Origin: Istiophorus platypterus
Taxonomy: Eukaryota > Chordata > Actinopteri > Istiophoriformes > Istiophoridae
Direction: 5' to 3'
Length of the DNA: 64,000 nucleotides
Assembly: GCA_016859345.1 (NCBI GenBank)
Contig: CM029124.1
Span: 25,072,480 to 25,136,479, forward strand
Within the stretch, counting starts at the first letter, position 1; each line of letters opens with the position of its first letter. Made by a program: the position numbers and the translations under genes. This document shows positions 61,440 through 64,000 of the stretch, piece after piece. Under the pieces are notes generated by a model, which had not been told where the DNA came from, did no database searches, and saw only the letters and a list, made by a program, of their open reading frames with translations.

Positions 61440-61988
61440 ACTTGCATTTCTTTCATCCACCACTTCATAGAGAAGGACAGAATTTAAAATCATCCTTCTA
61501 ATCTACAAATCCTTCAATGGTCAGGCACCATCTTTTCCCAAAAAGCTCAGAGTACCATATTAAACAGGTAGAACACCGTTCTTCAAGAATCCAGGCCTAT
61601 TTGTGGTTCCCAGAATCTCAAGAAATAGAATGGGAGGCACAGCCTTCAGTTATCAGGATCCTCTACTGTGGAACCATCTTCCAGTTTGGGTCTAGGAGAC
61701 TGACACCCTCTCGATGTTTAAGAATAGGCTTCAAACCTTCCTTTTCAATATAGCTTATGGTTTGAACTGGCTGAGGCTTGTCTTGATCCACCCCCTAGAT
61801 ATTCTGCTACAGGCCTGGACTAGACTGTGGGATTTCCCATGCTGCACCGAGCTCCTTTCACTTCCTCTCCATCTGTACATATCCATATCCTATCAGTGCT
61901 TATTTCTAACTTGGCTTCTTCTCTGTCCCGTATTCTTGTGCTTTCTCAACTCTCTCCAAACCACCCAATGTCCCTATGATCCTACTCA
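61440..61988 (+). mobile_element. L2-like LINE 3' fragment, copy 3 (left arm of inverted pair)
   Basis: Plus-strand frames show FKIILLIYKSFNGQAPSF, NRMGGTAFSYQDPLLWNHLP and MFKNRLQTFLFNIAYG, which match the C-terminus of fish L2-like ORFs. The 3' untranslated part continues to a 13-base arm at 61976-61988. It faces copy 4 tail to tail. Confidence 0.72.
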
Positions 61989-62599
61989 GCACCTATTAAG
62001 ACCCACTACTGTTGAGTAGGATCATGTACTAATAAGGTACTAGTACTAGCGGGTGGTCTGCAGCCATGAATCCAGACTCTGCAGCATTAGAAGCAGAACA
62101 ACATGCAGAAAGCAATAGGAGGAGAGAGGAGAAAGACGAAAAAGCAAAAAAATACAGGAGAGAGAAGAAGCCAAGTTAGAAATAACCACTGATGGAATAT
62201 GAATGTGTATGGATGTGGAGGGAGAGAGGAGCTTGGTGCATCATGGGAATTGCCCTTGTCTAGTCCAGGCCTAGCAGTCTGGGCCTATAGCAGCATATCT
62301 AGGGGATGGATCAAGACAAGCCTCAGCCAGCCCTAACTATAAGGTTTTAAACCTACTCTAAAACATCAAGAGGGTGTCTGCCTCCCAGACCAAAGGTGGA
62401 AGAAGTTTCCACAGTAGAGGAGCCTGTTAACTGAAGGCTGTACCTCCCATTCTATTTCTTGAGATTCTGGGAACCACAAATAGGCCTGGATTCTTGGAGC
62501 ACAATGTTCTCCTAGGGTATTGGGTACTATGAGCTTTTTAAGATAAGATGGTGCCTGACCATTAAGGGTTTGTAGGTGAGGAGGGGGACTTTAAATTCT
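61480..62599. repeat. 1.1-kb imperfect inverted repeat made of two L2 fragments
   Basis: Outer ends match near 61480 and 62599. 61584-61637 and 62443-62496 are exact complements (54 bp), and the centre has 13-bp arms (61976-61988 and 62013-62025) around 24 bases. Confidence 0.82.
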
Positions 62600-62655
62600 A
62601 TTCTGGGTTTTACAGGGGGCCAATGCAGCGACGCAGGAGAAATATGATCTCAATG
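62013..62655 (-). mobile_element. L2-like LINE 3' fragment, copy 4 (right arm of inverted pair)
   Basis: Read on the minus strand it begins with LHWPPVKPRIEFKVPLLTYK, the same LINE C-terminal segment, and then follows copy 3 closely. The 54 bases at 62443-62496 are the exact complement of 61584-61637. It also carries a segment (about 62040-62140) that copy 3 lacks. Confidence 0.72.
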
Positions 62656-64000
62656 CAACAGCCCTTTTCTTAGTTTCGTTTGGTAATAAGGCACCAATTT
62701 TGAAAATGATTGCACATTTTTTCTACATAGGGGGCCTGGCTTAAGGAAATGGCTGTGACTGGTGGTGAAATTCCCCTATAAGAAAAATGGCAAAAATGGC
62801 AATTCAATCTGATTATCATTCTCAACAACCAATAGTATATTTTGTCTTATTGCTGACTGTTTTCTTAAATGCTATCTTCACCAGACAACACATCAGAATT
62901 GGCCGTCTATTCAAACTCTCTAAATGGCCCTTTCATTTTCTAGGAAGCACCTATTGCAAAAACCTCTTTGGGAGAGTATGTGACCTTAACCACAATCTTT
63001 CCCTAAGCCTAATGAATTTGTTTTACATATTCAATAACAACCAAATCATAACAATGGAGTTGGCAGAACAAAAGAAAGTAATATGAAGCCATTTTTTTAA
63101 TGTTCATATTGATAATTTTCAAAAAAACAACAAATATCAGGTCTTGTTGATTTCCTAAACATACCAAAATTCTGGTCCATCTGATTTTTTCTTCACAGAG
63201 GACCTGTTCCTAAGAAAAGCACAGGTGTGAACAATAAAATTAATGATGTTTGAATTACATTTTGCGGCTTCAGTTTCAGGACCTGGTATCATTCATGTTC
63301 ATCCCTATCACTTTACTGGGACATGTGAATACGATAGAGACATCATAAATGTTAGTAGTAACACCTGTACTTTCCCTGCTATGACAAGTCAAAATGTAAA
63401 AAGAAAAGAAAAAGAAAGCAACTTTGGAAGGAAAGAAGGTTGATTTTTCTAATTCAGACTTATGAGGCCTCATATTAGCTTCAGATACTCCCTTGTCACC
63501 CTTGTCACTTACTGTACACTGAAAGCTCTTTGGGAAGGGTATTTTTATTTGACAGAACAGGAGGAATGATTACAAATACCAAAAATTGTTTCAGTGTTCA
63601 TGTGGGCGCCATTTGTTTTAAGACCAACTGAGCCATATATCGACCTCAATTTTAGCTTGATTTTGTACTGTTTTTGTACTGATGTTTGTACTGAGCATGG
63701 AAGTTGAACCTTAACCTTAGAAAAAGTATTTGTTTCAAAATAATCTAAACTCAAAGGTCTGTATATTAGATTTTTTTAGGACTATCGACTACATCTGCAT
63801 TAACACAAGAAAAGACCGAATTCACAATATTCTTTTTACAGTTTCTATGTTTGCCTATTTTTCTCCATTGGATCTGAGTTTTCAACGTCATATGCTTTAA
63901 ATGCAGAGTTGATTCAAAATAGGCTGTTAAATTTGTTATTAAAGGCTATTCTTGAATACACCTGAAAGGAGAGTTCTAAGAAGTATCTGCTCACACCTGT
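62656..64000. other. Upstream DNA, no gene recognised
   Basis: AT-rich. The plus-strand frame 62787-63086 lacks any family resemblance. Confidence 0.4.

Noticed and set aside
61714..62019. 101-codon plus-strand frame as a membrane protein
   Set aside because: It is the C-terminus and 3' end of an L2 LINE.

Overview
The window looks like nuclear DNA of a bony fish, most likely a spiny-rayed teleost. It is AT-rich and intron-like, with about a dozen long CA/GT microsatellites. It also carries decayed Tc1 transposons, L2-like and RTE-like LINEs, tRNA-derived SINEs and several short dispersed families that I know from teleost introns. There are no long open reading frames and no prokaryotic, organellar or viral gene structure.

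I can support one host gene, on the minus strand. A CpG-rich first coding exon (56350-56527) encodes a basic N-terminus followed by one hydrophobic segment. A 126-nt second exon (16304-16429) has strong splice sites and two N-glycosylation sequons and ends in KNCTEP. Both exon ends are phase 1, so the two join in frame across an intron of about 39.9 kb. The layout resembles the start of a K+-dependent Na+/Ca2+ exchanger of the SLC24A3/SLC24A4 (NCKX3/4) type, slc24a3 more likely than slc24a4. The transmembrane exchanger exons must lie beyond position 1, because I found none in the 16.3 kb downstream of exon 2.

Layout. 1-16303 is intron 2 and contains a jockey-group LINE split by a Tc1 element (6440-9440). 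16304-16429 is exon 2. 16430-56349 is intron 1. It holds a second Tc1 relic (17400-17970), a composite repeat carrying a SINE (23685-24625), an internally deleted RTE LINE with a perfect 16-bp target-site duplication (28127-30006), a minus-strand SINE, two minus-strand L2 relics (37030-38060 and 40950-41655), another SINE (48956-49205) and a perfect 62-bp tandem duplication just inside the intron. 56270-56650 is the CpG-rich promoter and exon 1. 57868-57890 holds a cluster of nuclear-receptor half-sites. 58.2-64 kb is upstream DNA that includes a 1.1-kb head-on pair of L2 fragments.

I found no clearly undescribed system. The most useful leads are the gene model, the RTE deletion derivative with its intact duplication, the long L2 inverted repeat, several perfect short palindromes, and the receptor-site cluster. 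Family names rest on recall of conserved protein or repeat patterns, not on a database search.
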